Source: Myxococcota bacterium (GTDB taxonomy: Bacteria; Myxococcota_A; UBA796; UBA9615; JAKLKC01). From it: a stretch of DNA of 53,064 nucleotides. Within the stretch, counting starts at the first letter, position 1, and the number at the start of each line of letters is the position of its first letter. The stretch spans positions 1 through 53,064 of the forward strand of contig JAKLKC010000048.1 in the NCBI GenBank assembly GCA_023150875.1, in the 5' to 3' direction. Made by a program: the position numbers and the translations under genes. The notes below the pieces were generated by a model, which saw nothing but the letters and a program-made list of their open reading frames with translations, was not told the DNA's origin and ran no database searches. Positions 19,668 to 34,605 of this stretch are shown here, in pieces.

Positions 19668-20627
19668 ATGTCCGGGACGGAACCGATGCGGTGGGGGGTC
19701 AGGACGCTGCGGCTCCTCACCCTGGACCAGTGCCGACTCCTGAAGGAGAAGGGGATCGACTGGGTGCGGATCCCCCTGCCGTGGTCCTTCGTCGAGAGAC
19801 GGCGGGGGCAACGGGACTGGGCTCCCACGGACCGGTGGCTGTCCGCCCCCCTGGAGAGCGGGCTCTCGGTCCTGGGCATCGTCGGGGAAGGATTCGCCCA
19901 CGCGACCCCCGCCTGGGTGGAAGGAGAGGGCGGCATCCAGGCCCCCGACCACGCCCGGCGGCTGGCGGACTACGTGTCCGACGTCGTGTCCCGATACCCC
20001 GCCGTCCGCGGGTGGCAGGTGGAGGAGTGCCTCAACGGCTGGGCGTGGGAGGTCCTGGGCTCCCGGCGGCGCAAGGGTCGGGGCTGGGCCGACGCGGCCA
20101 CGCGCCTCCGCCTGCTGCGAGAGGCGGCCGAAGCGGTGCGGCGCGCCGACGCCGGAGCGAAGGTCCACGTCACCGTCACCGCCGACCTGCCGGGGTGGCG
20201 GAGGTCCGCGGCGGAGTGGCGGGACGCGGGTCTGCGGATCGACGTCCTCGGGCTGTCCCTCTTCCCCTGCCGGGTCGTGCCCTTGCCCTCGCTGGCCTCC
20301 CGCGTGGGGGAAGCGGTCCACGCGGCCCGGGAGATCGCCGGGATCCCGGAGATCGAGATCTCGGCCACGGGCTTCCCCACCCACCGCGACCCGTGGACCC
20401 ACGCCCGCCAACGGGAGTACCTCGCCGGGGCCGCCCGGGAGGCCCGGGAGGCCGGCGCCGCCGGCTTCTTCGTGTCCCATCTCCGGGACCAGGCCCACGA
20501 CGACCCCGAGCTGGGGTACTGGATGCCGGATCAGGCCCGGAACCTCGGGATCTGGCGCTACGACGGGACCCCCAAGGCCGCGTTCGACGAGCTGAGGGTG
20601 GTGATCCGGGAGGACCGCTACGGCTGA
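19668..20627 (+). CDS. Glycoside-hydrolase-like TIM-barrel protein
   Basis: A 319-residue protein resembling clan GH-A enzymes. Early motifs are GIDWVRIPLPWSFVE and DWAPTDRWLSAPLESGLSVLGI, a typical beta2 strand and barrel core. A candidate acid/base Glu lies in RGWQVEECLNGW and a candidate nucleophile Glu in EIEISATGFPT, spaced as in GH5/GH39-type enzymes. The usual NEP signature is replaced by VEECLN, so activity is uncertain. There is no signal peptide from ATG 19668; ATG 19656 is possible, and neither has a clear ribosome binding site. Conserved late motif: AAGFFVSHLRDQ. Confidence 0.75.
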   Translation: MSGTEPMRWGVRTLRLLTLDQCRLLKEKGIDWVRIPLPWSFVERRRGQRDWAPTDRWLSAPLESGLSVLGIVGEGFAHATPAWVEGEGGIQAPDHARRLADYVSDVVSRYPAVRGWQVEECLNGWAWEVLGSRRRKGRGWADAATRLRLLREAAEAVRRADAGAKVHVTVTADLPGWRRSAAEWRDAGLRIDVLGLSLFPCRVVPLPSLASRVGEAVHAAREIAGIPEIEISATGFPTHRDPWTHARQREYLAGAAREAREAGAAGFFVSHLRDQAHDDPELGYWMPDQARNLGIWRYDGTPKAAFDELRVVIREDRYG

Positions 20628-20664
20628 CGATGGGCCGGCCCAGCCGCCCACCTCGCCCGCCCCG

Positions 20665-26295
<5,631 letters not shown>

Positions 26296-26418
26296 CAGGT
26301 GATCTCCCCTGCCGTGGCCGGGGCTCCCCGGACCCCCGGAGCGCCGCGCCGCGCGACCGAATCGGACCGGGAGCATACCGCCCCTTGCGTCCCCGGCGCC
26401 ACGGCGCGCCCCGAGGGA

Positions 26419-28608
26419 TCAGGCGGCGTCCTCTCCGGCTCCCACCGGGGTCCCCACCGCCACCGGGGACCTGGGAGCCGCGGACACCGGGAGGTAGAAC
26501 TCCGTGGCGTACTGGGCCACCATCCGATCGGTGTTGAACCGGGGCAGGGCGTCGGCGATGCTCGCCCGCATCGTCCGGATCCACTCCCGGGGGAGGCCCG
26601 CCGAGTCGCGGTCGAAGTAGCAGGGCACGACCACCTCCTCCAGCATCCGGAAGAGGCTCTCGCCGTCCCCCCGGTCCGCGACCTCGTCGTCGAGGCCGTC
26701 GTCGATGCCTCCGATGGCCCACCCGAGCCCCGGGCGATACCCCTCGACCCACCAGCCGTCCAGCACCGATAGGTTGGGCACGCCGTTCATCGCCGCCTTC
26801 TGCCCGCTGGTGCCCGACGCCTCCTTGGGCCGGCGCGGGTTGTTGAGCCAGACGTCCACCCCCTGCACCAGGGCCCGGCCCAGGGCGAGGTCGTAGTTCT
26901 CGAGGAAGACCACGTGACCCCGGAGGCGGGGGTCCCGGCTGGCGGCGACCACCCTCGCCATGACCTCCTTGCCGGGATGGTCCTTGGGGTGCGCCTTCCC
27001 GGCGAAGACCAGATGGACCGGACGGCCCGGGCGCGTGAGCAGGCGGGCGACCCGGTCGAAGTCCCGGAACAGCAGGTCCGCCCGCTTGTAGGTGGCGAAG
27101 CGGCGGGCGAAGCCGACGACCAGGCCGCCGGACAGCAGCGACGCGGCGGCCTCGACGTCCCCGGCGGGGGCCCCCCGGCGGCGCCGCTGCTCCGCCACCC
27201 GGTGGCGGGCCAGCACCACGAGGTGCGCCTTGCGGGCGCCGTGGGCGGTCCAGATCTCCTCGTCGGACACCCGGGAGAGGTCCAGGGGGGACCGGCCCTC
27301 CTCCAGGTCCCGCCCCCACCGGGGCCCCAGGTGCCGGTCCAGGGCCTCCTGGAGCTCCTCCCCGAGCCACGTCGGGGCGTGGACCCCGTTGGTGACGGAG
27401 CCGATGGGGACCTCCTCCACCGGCACGCCGGGCCAGAGGGAGCGCCACATCCCCCGGCTGACCTCCCCGTGGCGCTCGCTGACACCGTTGAACCGCGAGG
27501 CGAGGCGCAGCGCGAGCACGGTCATGCAGAGGGGCTCGCCCCCGTCGTCGGGCCGGACCCGCCCGAGCCCCATCAGCGCGCCGTGGGTCAGGCCGATCTC
27601 CTCCCGGACCACCTTCAGGGCGTGCTCCACCAGGTCGCCGGGGAAGCGGTCGTGGCCGGCGGCCACGGGGGTGTGGGTCGTGAACACGCTTCGGGAGGCG
27701 GCGGCGGCTCGGGCCTCGTCGACGGTCGCTCCCGCCAGCCGCTCCTGGCGCATCCACTCCAGGCCGAGGAAGGCGCTGTGCCCCTCGTTCATGTGGGTGA
27801 CCGAGGGGCGGATCCCCATGGCGAACAGCGCCCGCAGGCCGCCGATCCCCATCAGCACCTCCTGGCCGATCCGCATGCCCAGGTCGCCGCCGTAGAGGTG
27901 GCGGGTCAGCCCCCGGTCCTGGGGCAGGTTCTCCTCGACGTCGGCGTCCAGCAGGTACAGGGGGACCCGCCCCACGTCGGCGCGCCAGATCCCCAGGTGG
28001 ACGGTCCGGCCCCAGAGGGGCACCGGGACCCGGAGGGGGAGGCCGTCCACGTCCGCCACGGCGGCGAGGGCCAGGGAATCGGGACGCCGCGCCCGATAGG
28101 ACTCCACCTGCCACCCGTCCGCCCCCACCGACTGCTCGAAGTAGCCCTCCCGATAGAGCAGGCCGACGGCGACGAAAGGGATCCCCAGGTCCGACGCGGA
28201 CTTGCAGTGATCGCCCGCCAGGACGCCCAGGCCGCCGGCGTAGATGGGGAGGGAGGCGTGCACGCCGAACTCGGCGCAGAAGTAGGCGATGGGCCCCGGA
28301 GCCGCGGCGGCGCCGCTCCGGGCCCACCAGGTGTCCCCCGCCCCGAGGTAGCGGTCCAGGGCCGCCTCGGCCTCGGCGATCCGGCGCCGGGCGGCGGGGT
28401 CCCGGGACCACGCCTCGATCCGGGCCTGGGGGACCGCCGAGAGCCAGCGGACCGCGTCCTCGCCGGCGGCCTCCCAGCCCTCGGGGTCCAGGGCGGCGAG
28501 CCGCCGCCTCAGGGGGGCGTGCCAAGTCCACAGCAGGTTGGTGCAGGTGCGCGAGAGGGAGGCGAGGAGGTCGTGGGGGGAGGTGGAGTCGTTGGATCGA
28601 TGGGTCAC
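26419..28608 (-). CDS. glgP: Alpha-glucan (glycogen) phosphorylase
   Basis: A 729-residue GT35 enzyme of the shorter bacterial type, with an N-terminal DUF3417-like region (NLLWTWHAPLRRRLAALDPEGW). It releases glucose-1-phosphate from alpha-1,4-glucans using phosphate. Visible motifs are AEFGVHASLPIYAGGLG near residue 110, MNEGHSAF, THTPVAAGHDRF, FARRFATYKRADL, and the PLP region EASGTSGQKAAMNG with its Schiff-base lysine near residue 610. The start taken is GTG 28608 behind CCGAGGA; an in-frame ATG at 28677 would add 23 residues without a clear ribosome binding site. No other glycogen gene is in the window. Confidence 0.94.
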   Translation of the reverse strand: MTHRSNDSTSPHDLLASLSRTCTNLLWTWHAPLRRRLAALDPEGWEAAGEDAVRWLSAVPQARIEAWSRDPAARRRIAEAEAALDRYLGAGDTWWARSGAAAAPGPIAYFCAEFGVHASLPIYAGGLGVLAGDHCKSASDLGIPFVAVGLLYREGYFEQSVGADGWQVESYRARRPDSLALAAVADVDGLPLRVPVPLWGRTVHLGIWRADVGRVPLYLLDADVEENLPQDRGLTRHLYGGDLGMRIGQEVLMGIGGLRALFAMGIRPSVTHMNEGHSAFLGLEWMRQERLAGATVDEARAAAASRSVFTTHTPVAAGHDRFPGDLVEHALKVVREEIGLTHGALMGLGRVRPDDGGEPLCMTVLALRLASRFNGVSERHGEVSRGMWRSLWPGVPVEEVPIGSVTNGVHAPTWLGEELQEALDRHLGPRWGRDLEEGRSPLDLSRVSDEEIWTAHGARKAHLVVLARHRVAEQRRRRGAPAGDVEAAASLLSGGLVVGFARRFATYKRADLLFRDFDRVARLLTRPGRPVHLVFAGKAHPKDHPGKEVMARVVAASRDPRLRGHVVFLENYDLALGRALVQGVDVWLNNPRRPKEASGTSGQKAAMNGVPNLSVLDGWWVEGYRPGLGWAIGGIDDGLDDEVADRGDGESLFRMLEEVVVPCYFDRDSAGLPREWIRTMRASIADALPRFNTDRMVAQYATEFYLPVSAAPRSPVAVGTPVGAGEDAA

Positions 28609-28729
28609 GCAGTCCTCGGGTGCCGGGCGGCGACCGTCCCGTTGCCCCCCTCCCGCTCCGCCATCGTACCGCCTCATCGGCGCTGGGGGAACGAAGTCGC
28701 GTCCGGCACGCGACGGGGCGCCGCCCGCG

Positions 28730-29806
28730 TCACGGAGGCGGGGCGACGGGATCGCGCTCGCCCCCGACCCCCGGCGCGGCGGCCCGGCCCTCCCCGACCG
28801 GCGCCGCCAGCACTCGCCCCAGCAGGTCCCGGGCGTCGGCGCCGGGAAGCGTGCGGGCGTTGTGGGCGACGGCGATCAGCCCCCTTGAGGGCACCGATGC
28901 GAGGGCCCAGGTGTGGACCCGGGGCGGGGATCCGGGGTCCAGGACCACCGACGAGAGCACGGTCGCGCCCGGAGGGGGGGCGGGGCTCCAGGGAGTGGAG
29001 GCGGCGCGCTGGCGCAGGGCCTCGTGGAGCAGGGCTCGCCCGGTGTCCCAGGAGGGAAGTCCCCGGGGCCTGGGCTCCGGGGGGCTCCCCGTCCCGATGG
29101 GAAGGACCTGCCCGTCCCCCACCAGGGCCCCCCACGCCGCCAGCAACGCCCCGGGCGTCGAGAGGACGCCGGGGTGCCCCCCCGCTCCCATTCGCTCGAG
29201 CTCGCCGGGCCCCGGGGAGAGGGGAAGGGGCCGCGGGGCGTCGGGACCGCCCCCAGGGGGAACGAGGCCGAGGTCCGACCCGGTGGCCCGCCACCCGCCG
29301 GTCCCGAAGCGGGCGGAGATCCTCCCGAAGAAGTGGTCGCAACCCGCCGCCAGCGCCCCCCAGACGGCCACGCCGCCGTGTCCCCCGGGCGGGCCGCAGG
29401 GCTCCAGCGCGTCGCCCGGTCCCACCCGCCCCGAGCACACGACCACGTCGCCGGGGCGGAGGAGGAAGCGGTCCAGCAGGACCGCCGCCAGGAAGGGCTG
29501 GAGGAGGCTCCCGGGGGGCGCGGCCCTCCCCCAACCCGCGGGATCGGTGGCGGCGAGCACCTCCCCCGTGGCGGCGTCGGCGAGGACCATCTCGCCGTCG
29601 ATGCCCTCCATGGCCCGCTCCAGCGCCTCGCCGAGGTCGGTGGGGAGGGCCGGCAGGGGCTCGACGGGGTGAGGGGTCGTCACGGCCGAACCCCCGTCCC
29701 CGTCGCCCGACCCGCACGCCCCGGCGGCGGCCAGCGCGAGGCAGAGCGCCGCCCGCGCCAGCGGCCCCCTGCGGAACGGGTACGGAGAGGATGGGTTCGT
29801 CGCCAC
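28730..29806 (-). CDS. Penicillin-binding-protein-like lipoprotein lacking catalytic residues
   Basis: A 358-residue protein: signal peptide with lipobox AAGAC (C31), then a transpeptidase-like domain beginning MVLADAATGEVLAATDP. The stretch PPGS100LLQPFLAAVLL aligns with the PBP motif PGSxxKPF, but the lysine is Gln103. The second motif region ALAAGCDHFFGRISARFG resembles ALxxSCNxYF with Ser to Gly and Asn to Asp. A KTG box is not seen (PIGTGSPP at best). It therefore looks like a pseudo-transpeptidase that may bind rather than cut. The start is GTG 29806 with a weak ribosome binding site. It is divergent from the next gene. Confidence 0.72.
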   Translation of the reverse strand: MATNPSSPYPFRRGPLARAALCLALAAAGACGSGDGDGGSAVTTPHPVEPLPALPTDLGEALERAMEGIDGEMVLADAATGEVLAATDPAGWGRAAPPGSLLQPFLAAVLLDRFLLRPGDVVVCSGRVGPGDALEPCGPPGGHGGVAVWGALAAGCDHFFGRISARFGTGGWRATGSDLGLVPPGGGPDAPRPLPLSPGPGELERMGAGGHPGVLSTPGALLAAWGALVGDGQVLPIGTGSPPEPRPRGLPSWDTGRALLHEALRQRAASTPWSPAPPPGATVLSSVVLDPGSPPRVHTWALASVPSRGLIAVAHNARTLPGADARDLLGRVLAAPVGEGRAAAPGVGGERDPVAPPP

Positions 29807-29896
29807 GGGGGGCGATTGTAGGGCGTCGGGGCACCGGTACCCAGGGGGGTACTGCGGGGCGCAGAGAGATCGCCGGAGATCGGGTATGCTCGGCCC

Positions 29897-32800
29897 ATGG
29901 GGAACCCCGGGCGTCTCTTGACCGCGCTGGCGCTGGCCGCGGCGACCTCGCTCCCGAACGGCGCACCCGCCGTGGAGCGGCCGAACGCCCCCCTTCCGCC
30001 GTCCGCCGCGCAGGTCTGGGGGCGGAAGCCGGTGCTGCCGGTCCTGCTGGCACGGGAGGGCCGTACCGACGCGCTGGCCGCGGCCCTGGACCTGGACGCC
30101 CCCGGCCTCTCCCTGCTCCTGGACCTGGTGGCGGAGGAGCGGGATGTCCAGGACGCCCTGCTGCGCCGGTCCAACGAGGAGATCGACGCCGGGCAATTCG
30201 ACCCCGAGGCGTGGAACGACGAGGTCGCCGAGGCCGTCGCCGAGGCCGCCGCCTCCTTCGAGCGCCAGTTCCTCGGCACGCCGGCCCGCCGCCGGGCCTT
30301 CGGCGCCTGGCTCTCCGCCGCGTGGGAGGACGACCGCCGCCGGGCCGCCGAGCCCCCCCGGCGGGCGGCCCCCGCCGTCACCGGGCCGGACGGGGACCGG
30401 GCCGTCGCCGCGCTCTCGTACGAGGTGTTCGCCACCCAGTACGTCGCCCACACCGACTGGGAGATCGCCGTCCCCGACAAGTACGTGAAGTTCGCCAACC
30501 TCGGCTGGGAGAACCACGCCGGGTACGAGGGCAGCGACTACACCTGCGACCTCGACCGGTCCGGCGGATCCCTGGACGCGGTGTGGGTGGGGGACGTCGG
30601 TCCCTGGAACATCGAGGACAACTACTGGAACACCACCTCCGGGGACCGGCCCCGGCGCATGTGGACCGACCTGCCCCAGGGGACGCCCGAGTCCGAGGCC
30701 GCGTACTACGACGACTACAACGGGGGCCTGGACCAGTACGACCGGACCGTCACCAACCCCGCGGGGGTGGACCTCTCGCTGGACGTCGCCACGGGGATGG
30801 GCCTCGCCTACCTGGAGAACGCCTGGATTACCGTCACCTACAACTGGGAGGACGGCGGCGGCGGAGGCGGGTCCACCGACGGAGACGGCGACGGGGTGAC
30901 CCCCGCCGCGGGGGACTGCGACGACGGCGACGCCTCGGTCCACCCCGGCGCCGTGGAGCGCTGCGACGCGGTCGACAACGACTGCAGCGGCGCCCCCGAC
31001 GACGTGGACGGGTGCCGGGACGGCGACGGCGACGCCTGGACCCCCGAGGAGGGAGACTGCGACGACGGCGACTCCGGCGTCCACCCCGGCGCCCCCGAGG
31101 AGCCCGACGGGCGCGACCAGGACTGCGACGGGGTCGTGGACGAGCACACCGACGCCGTGGACGACGACGGGGACGCCTTCAGCGAGGCCGAGGGCGACTG
31201 CGACGACTACGATCCCGGGATCTTCCCCGGGGCGGCCGAGGTCGCCGATGGCCGAGACCAGGACTGCGACGGCCTGGCCGACGACGGCACCGAGGTCTTC
31301 GACGACGACGGCGACGGCTACTCCGAGGCCGCCGGGGACTGCGACGACGGCGACTCCGAGGTCCACCCCACGGCGCCGGAGCAGGCGGACCAGCGGGACC
31401 AGGACTGCGACGGCGTCGTCGACGAGGGCACGGAGCTCTACGACGACGACGGGGACGGCTTCGCGGAGGTGGAGGGGGACTGCGACGACTGGGACCCCGG
31501 CACCTGGCCCGGCGCGCCCGAGGTGCCGGACGGGGTGGACCAGGACTGCGACGGGGTCGCCGACGACGGGACCGACGCCTTCGACGACGACGGGGACGGC
31601 CGCTGCGAGGTGGGCCCCTGCGTGGACGGCGGCCCCGGCGGCGACTGCGACGACTCCGATCCCAGCGCCTTCGAGGGCGCGACGGAGGAGCCCGACGGCG
31701 TCGACGACGACTGCGACGGGACCGTGGACGAGACCACCCACGTCTACGACGACGACGGGGACGGCTTCTGCGAGATCGGCCCCTGCGTCGGCGGCGTTCC
31801 CGACGGCGACTGCGACGACCACCGGGCGGACGTCGCCCCCGGGACCGCCGAGATGGTGGACGGCGTCGACCAGGACTGCGACGGGGTGGTGGACGAGGAG
31901 ACGCCGGTCTACGACGACGACGGGGACGGCTTCTGCGAGCAGGGCCCCTGCCTCGCGGCCCTCCCCGACGGCGACTGCGACGACGCCGATCCCCGGGCCT
32001 TCCCCGGGAACCCGGAGCTCGCCGACGGCATCGACAACGACTGCGACGGGCGGATCGAGGACTACTTCGGGTGGGGTGCCGACGAGGCCGGCGGGTGCCG
32101 GACCGCCCCCGGGGCCGCTCCCTCGGGGTGGGCCGCCCTCGCGGCTCTGGTGGGGGCCGCCACGCGCCTCCGCCGCCGCCCCCGGGGACGGCGCGCCACC
32201 CTGGCCCTGCTCCTCGGCCTCGCCGGCTGCGAGGGGGTTGATCTCGATGCGGAGGGCGCGGCCCGGGCGACGGCACCCTCCGCGTTCAGCACCGACTACG
32301 GCCCTGCGGCCTGGGTACCGGCGTCCTCGTGCAACTACAGCAACTACTCCCGGAGCGGCTCGGACGTCCGGTACGTGATCATCCACACCGTCCAGGGGAG
32401 CTACTCCGGCTGCATCTCGTGGTTCCAGAACTGCTCCGCCGAGGTCTCGGCCCACTACGTCGTGGCCGGGGACGGGCGGATCACCCAGATGGTGCTGGAG
32501 GAAGACGTCGCCTGGCACGCGGGGAACTGGACCTACAACCTCCAGAGCGTCGGCATCGAGCACGAGGGCTACGTCAGCGACCCCAGCGACTACACCGACG
32601 AGCTGTACTGCGCCTCGGCCCTCCTCACCCGGGACATCGCCGACGATCACGGGATCCCCCTGGACCGGAGCCACATCATCGGCCACGTCGAGGTCCCCGG
32701 GGCCACCCACACGGACCCCGGCGTGTACTGGGACTGGGACCGGTACATGGACATGGTGATCCACGGCTGCGACGGCGGCGGGGGCGGCGGGACCGACGCC

Positions 32801-34510
32801 GACGGGGACGGGCACACCGCGGGATCGGACTGCAACGACGGCAACGCCTCGATCCATCCCGGCGCCGCCGAGGTCTGCAACGGCGTCGACGACGACTGCA
32901 ACGGCACCGTGGACGGCATCGACGGGGACGGCGACGGCCACGCCGGCTCCGGGTGCGGCGGGAGCGACTGCGATGACGGCAACCCGGGGGTCCACCCGGG
33001 CGCCGCCGAGACCTGCGACTCCCGGGACCAGGACTGCGACGGGATCGTCGACGAGGGGACCGAGTGCTACGACGACGACGGCGACGGCCTGGCCGAGATC
33101 CACGGAGACTGCGACGACGCCGACGCCTTGCGGCGCCCGGGCCTCTTCGAGGAGCCCGACGGCAAGGACAACGACTGCGACGGCGAGGTGGACGAGCACA
33201 CCGACACCCGGGACGACGACGGGGACGGCTACTCCGAGGCCGAAGGGGACTGCAACGACGCCGCCCCCTCCATCGCGCCGGGCAGGACCGAGGTGGGGAA
33301 CGGACTGGACGACGACTGCGACGGGCTCGCCGACGAGGGCACCTCCGCCTACGACGACGACGGCGACGGGGCGTCCGAGGACCAAGGGGACTGCGACGAC
33401 GCCGATCCCACCGTCCACCCCGGCGCCGAGGAGAGCCCCGACGGCGTCGACGACGACTGCGACGGCACGGTGGACGAGGGCACCGACGTCTTCGACGACG
33501 ACGGGGACGGCTGGTCCGAAGCGAGCGGCGACTGCGACGACTGGGACCCGATGGCCTTCCCCGGCGCCTCGGAGCTGCCCGACGGCACCGACAACGACTG
33601 CGACGGCCTGGTGGACGACGGCACCGACCTGTACGACGACGACGGCGACGGCTTCGCCGAGGTGGACGGCGACTGCGACGACGCCGATCCCATGACCCAC
33701 CCCACCGCCACCGAGGCGCCCGACGGCGTGGACGACGACTGCGACGGCGTCGTGGACGAGGGCACCCGGGTCTACGACGACGACGGGGACGGCTTCGCCG
33801 AGGTGGACGGCGACTGCGACGACGGCCGGGCCGACGCCTTCCCGGACGCCCCCGAGCAGGTGAACGACCTGGACGAGGACTGCGACGGCCGCGTGGACAA
33901 CGACACCCCCGTCTTCGACGACGACGGGGACGGCTTCTGCGAGGCCCTCACCTGCCTGGACGGCGCCATCCCCGGCGACTGCGACGACCTCGATCCCCGC
34001 ATCCACCCCCGCGCCCCCGAGGCCCCCGACGGCATCGACAACGACTGCGACGGCCGGGTGGAGGACTACCTGGGCTGGGGCGCCGGCCCCCAGGGAGCCT
34101 GCGCCCACGCCCCCGCCGGCCCCGCCGCCCCCGTCGGCCTCGGCCTGCTGGCCTTGGTGGCCCTGCGATCTCGCCGACCACGGCCTGTCTCTCGTTCTCC
34201 GCGCCGTGGACCGCGGTCTCGGCGGCGGGAAGGATGGATAGCGATGCGGGAGCACCTCCCTGGAGTCGCAGGTCTCGCGCGACGAGCGCAACGAGTACCA
34301 CGCGATCACCGTGGACCGGGCCACCAGGATCCTCGACGCGCTCGGCGTCGAACTGCGCAGCACGTTCGAGGAGCCGCGGCAGGGGTTCCGCAAGGACCCT
34401 CCCGGGGAGGGGCGCACGGGGATGGCGAGCGGGTGACGGCGCGGAGACCCTCGGATGGGGAGCGGGTACACCGCGTCCGGCACCGCCCTCGTCCCAGCGC
34501 CCTTCTTTAG
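29897..34510 (+). CDS. Fused double protein: MopE-repeat surface protein plus MopE-repeat amidase
   Basis: One uninterrupted frame of 1,537 codons with two parallel halves. Half 1 (1-766) has a signal peptide, an extracellular domain with VGPWNIEDNYWN, a Gly linker, eight MopE repeats and a MYXO-CTERM-like tail (GWGADEAGGCRTAPG, hydrophobic, RRRPRGRR). Half 2 (from 767) begins with a lipobox-like LLLGLAGC, then an Amidase_2/PGRP-type N-acetylmuramoyl-L-alanine amidase domain (YVIIHTVQG, VSAHYVV, IIGHVEVPGATHTDPG), a Gly linker, nine MopE repeats and a second tail (GWGAGPQGACAHAPAG, hydrophobic, RSRRPR). No stop or good start separates the halves; an in-frame GTG at 32150 is the only candidate. 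The last 100 codons run into rearranged DNA and are probably not native. Confidence 0.8.
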   Translation: MGNPGRLLTALALAAATSLPNGAPAVERPNAPLPPSAAQVWGRKPVLPVLLAREGRTDALAAALDLDAPGLSLLLDLVAEERDVQDALLRRSNEEIDAGQFDPEAWNDEVAEAVAEAAASFERQFLGTPARRRAFGAWLSAAWEDDRRRAAEPPRRAAPAVTGPDGDRAVAALSYEVFATQYVAHTDWEIAVPDKYVKFANLGWENHAGYEGSDYTCDLDRSGGSLDAVWVGDVGPWNIEDNYWNTTSGDRPRRMWTDLPQGTPESEAAYYDDYNGGLDQYDRTVTNPAGVDLSLDVATGMGLAYLENAWITVTYNWEDGGGGGGSTDGDGDGVTPAAGDCDDGDASVHPGAVERCDAVDNDCSGAPDDVDGCRDGDGDAWTPEEGDCDDGDSGVHPGAPEEPDGRDQDCDGVVDEHTDAVDDDGDAFSEAEGDCDDYDPGIFPGAAEVADGRDQDCDGLADDGTEVFDDDGDGYSEAAGDCDDGDSEVHPTAPEQADQRDQDCDGVVDEGTELYDDDGDGFAEVEGDCDDWDPGTWPGAPEVPDGVDQDCDGVADDGTDAFDDDGDGRCEVGPCVDGGPGGDCDDSDPSAFEGATEEPDGVDDDCDGTVDETTHVYDDDGDGFCEIGPCVGGVPDGDCDDHRADVAPGTAEMVDGVDQDCDGVVDEETPVYDDDGDGFCEQGPCLAALPDGDCDDADPRAFPGNPELADGIDNDCDGRIEDYFGWGADEAGGCRTAPGAAPSGWAALAALVGAATRLRRRPRGRRATLALLLGLAGCEGVDLDAEGAARATAPSAFSTDYGPAAWVPASSCNYSNYSRSGSDVRYVIIHTVQGSYSGCISWFQNCSAEVSAHYVVAGDGRITQMVLEEDVAWHAGNWTYNLQSVGIEHEGYVSDPSDYTDELYCASALLTRDIADDHGIPLDRSHIIGHVEVPGATHTDPGVYWDWDRYMDMVIHGCDGGGGGGTDADGDGHTAGSDCNDGNASIHPGAAEVCNGVDDDCNGTVDGIDGDGDGHAGSGCGGSDCDDGNPGVHPGAAETCDSRDQDCDGIVDEGTECYDDDGDGLAEIHGDCDDADALRRPGLFEEPDGKDNDCDGEVDEHTDTRDDDGDGYSEAEGDCNDAAPSIAPGRTEVGNGLDDDCDGLADEGTSAYDDDGDGASEDQGDCDDADPTVHPGAEESPDGVDDDCDGTVDEGTDVFDDDGDGWSEASGDCDDWDPMAFPGASELPDGTDNDCDGLVDDGTDLYDDDGDGFAEVDGDCDDADPMTHPTATEAPDGVDDDCDGVVDEGTRVYDDDGDGFAEVDGDCDDGRADAFPDAPEQVNDLDEDCDGRVDNDTPVFDDDGDGFCEALTCLDGAIPGDCDDLDPRIHPRAPEAPDGIDNDCDGRVEDYLGWGAGPQGACAHAPAGPAAPVGLGLLALVALRSRRPRPVSRSPRRGPRSRRREGWIAMREHLPGVAGLARRAQRVPRDHRGPGHQDPRRARRRTAQHVRGAAAGVPQGPSRGGAHGDGERVTARRPSDGERVHRVRHRPRPSALL
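34262..34436 (+). pseudogene. 3' remnant of an XRE regulator copy
   Basis: This stretch encodes ESQVSRDERNEYHAITVD and continues through RILDALGVELR to a TGA at 34434-34436. It is a diverged copy of the last 55 or so codons of the intact XRE gene at 36563-37033 and lacks the 5' two thirds. It lies in a different frame from the preceding fused protein gene, whose original 3' end it seems to have replaced. Confidence 0.8.
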
Positions 34511-34605
34511 AACTCCTCCGTATCGGCGTACAAGCTCCGACGGGGTCGCGGTGGCCCCCCCCCGGGGAAAGACCGTTCCCGCCGCCCCGTGCCCAGGAGG
34601 GATCC

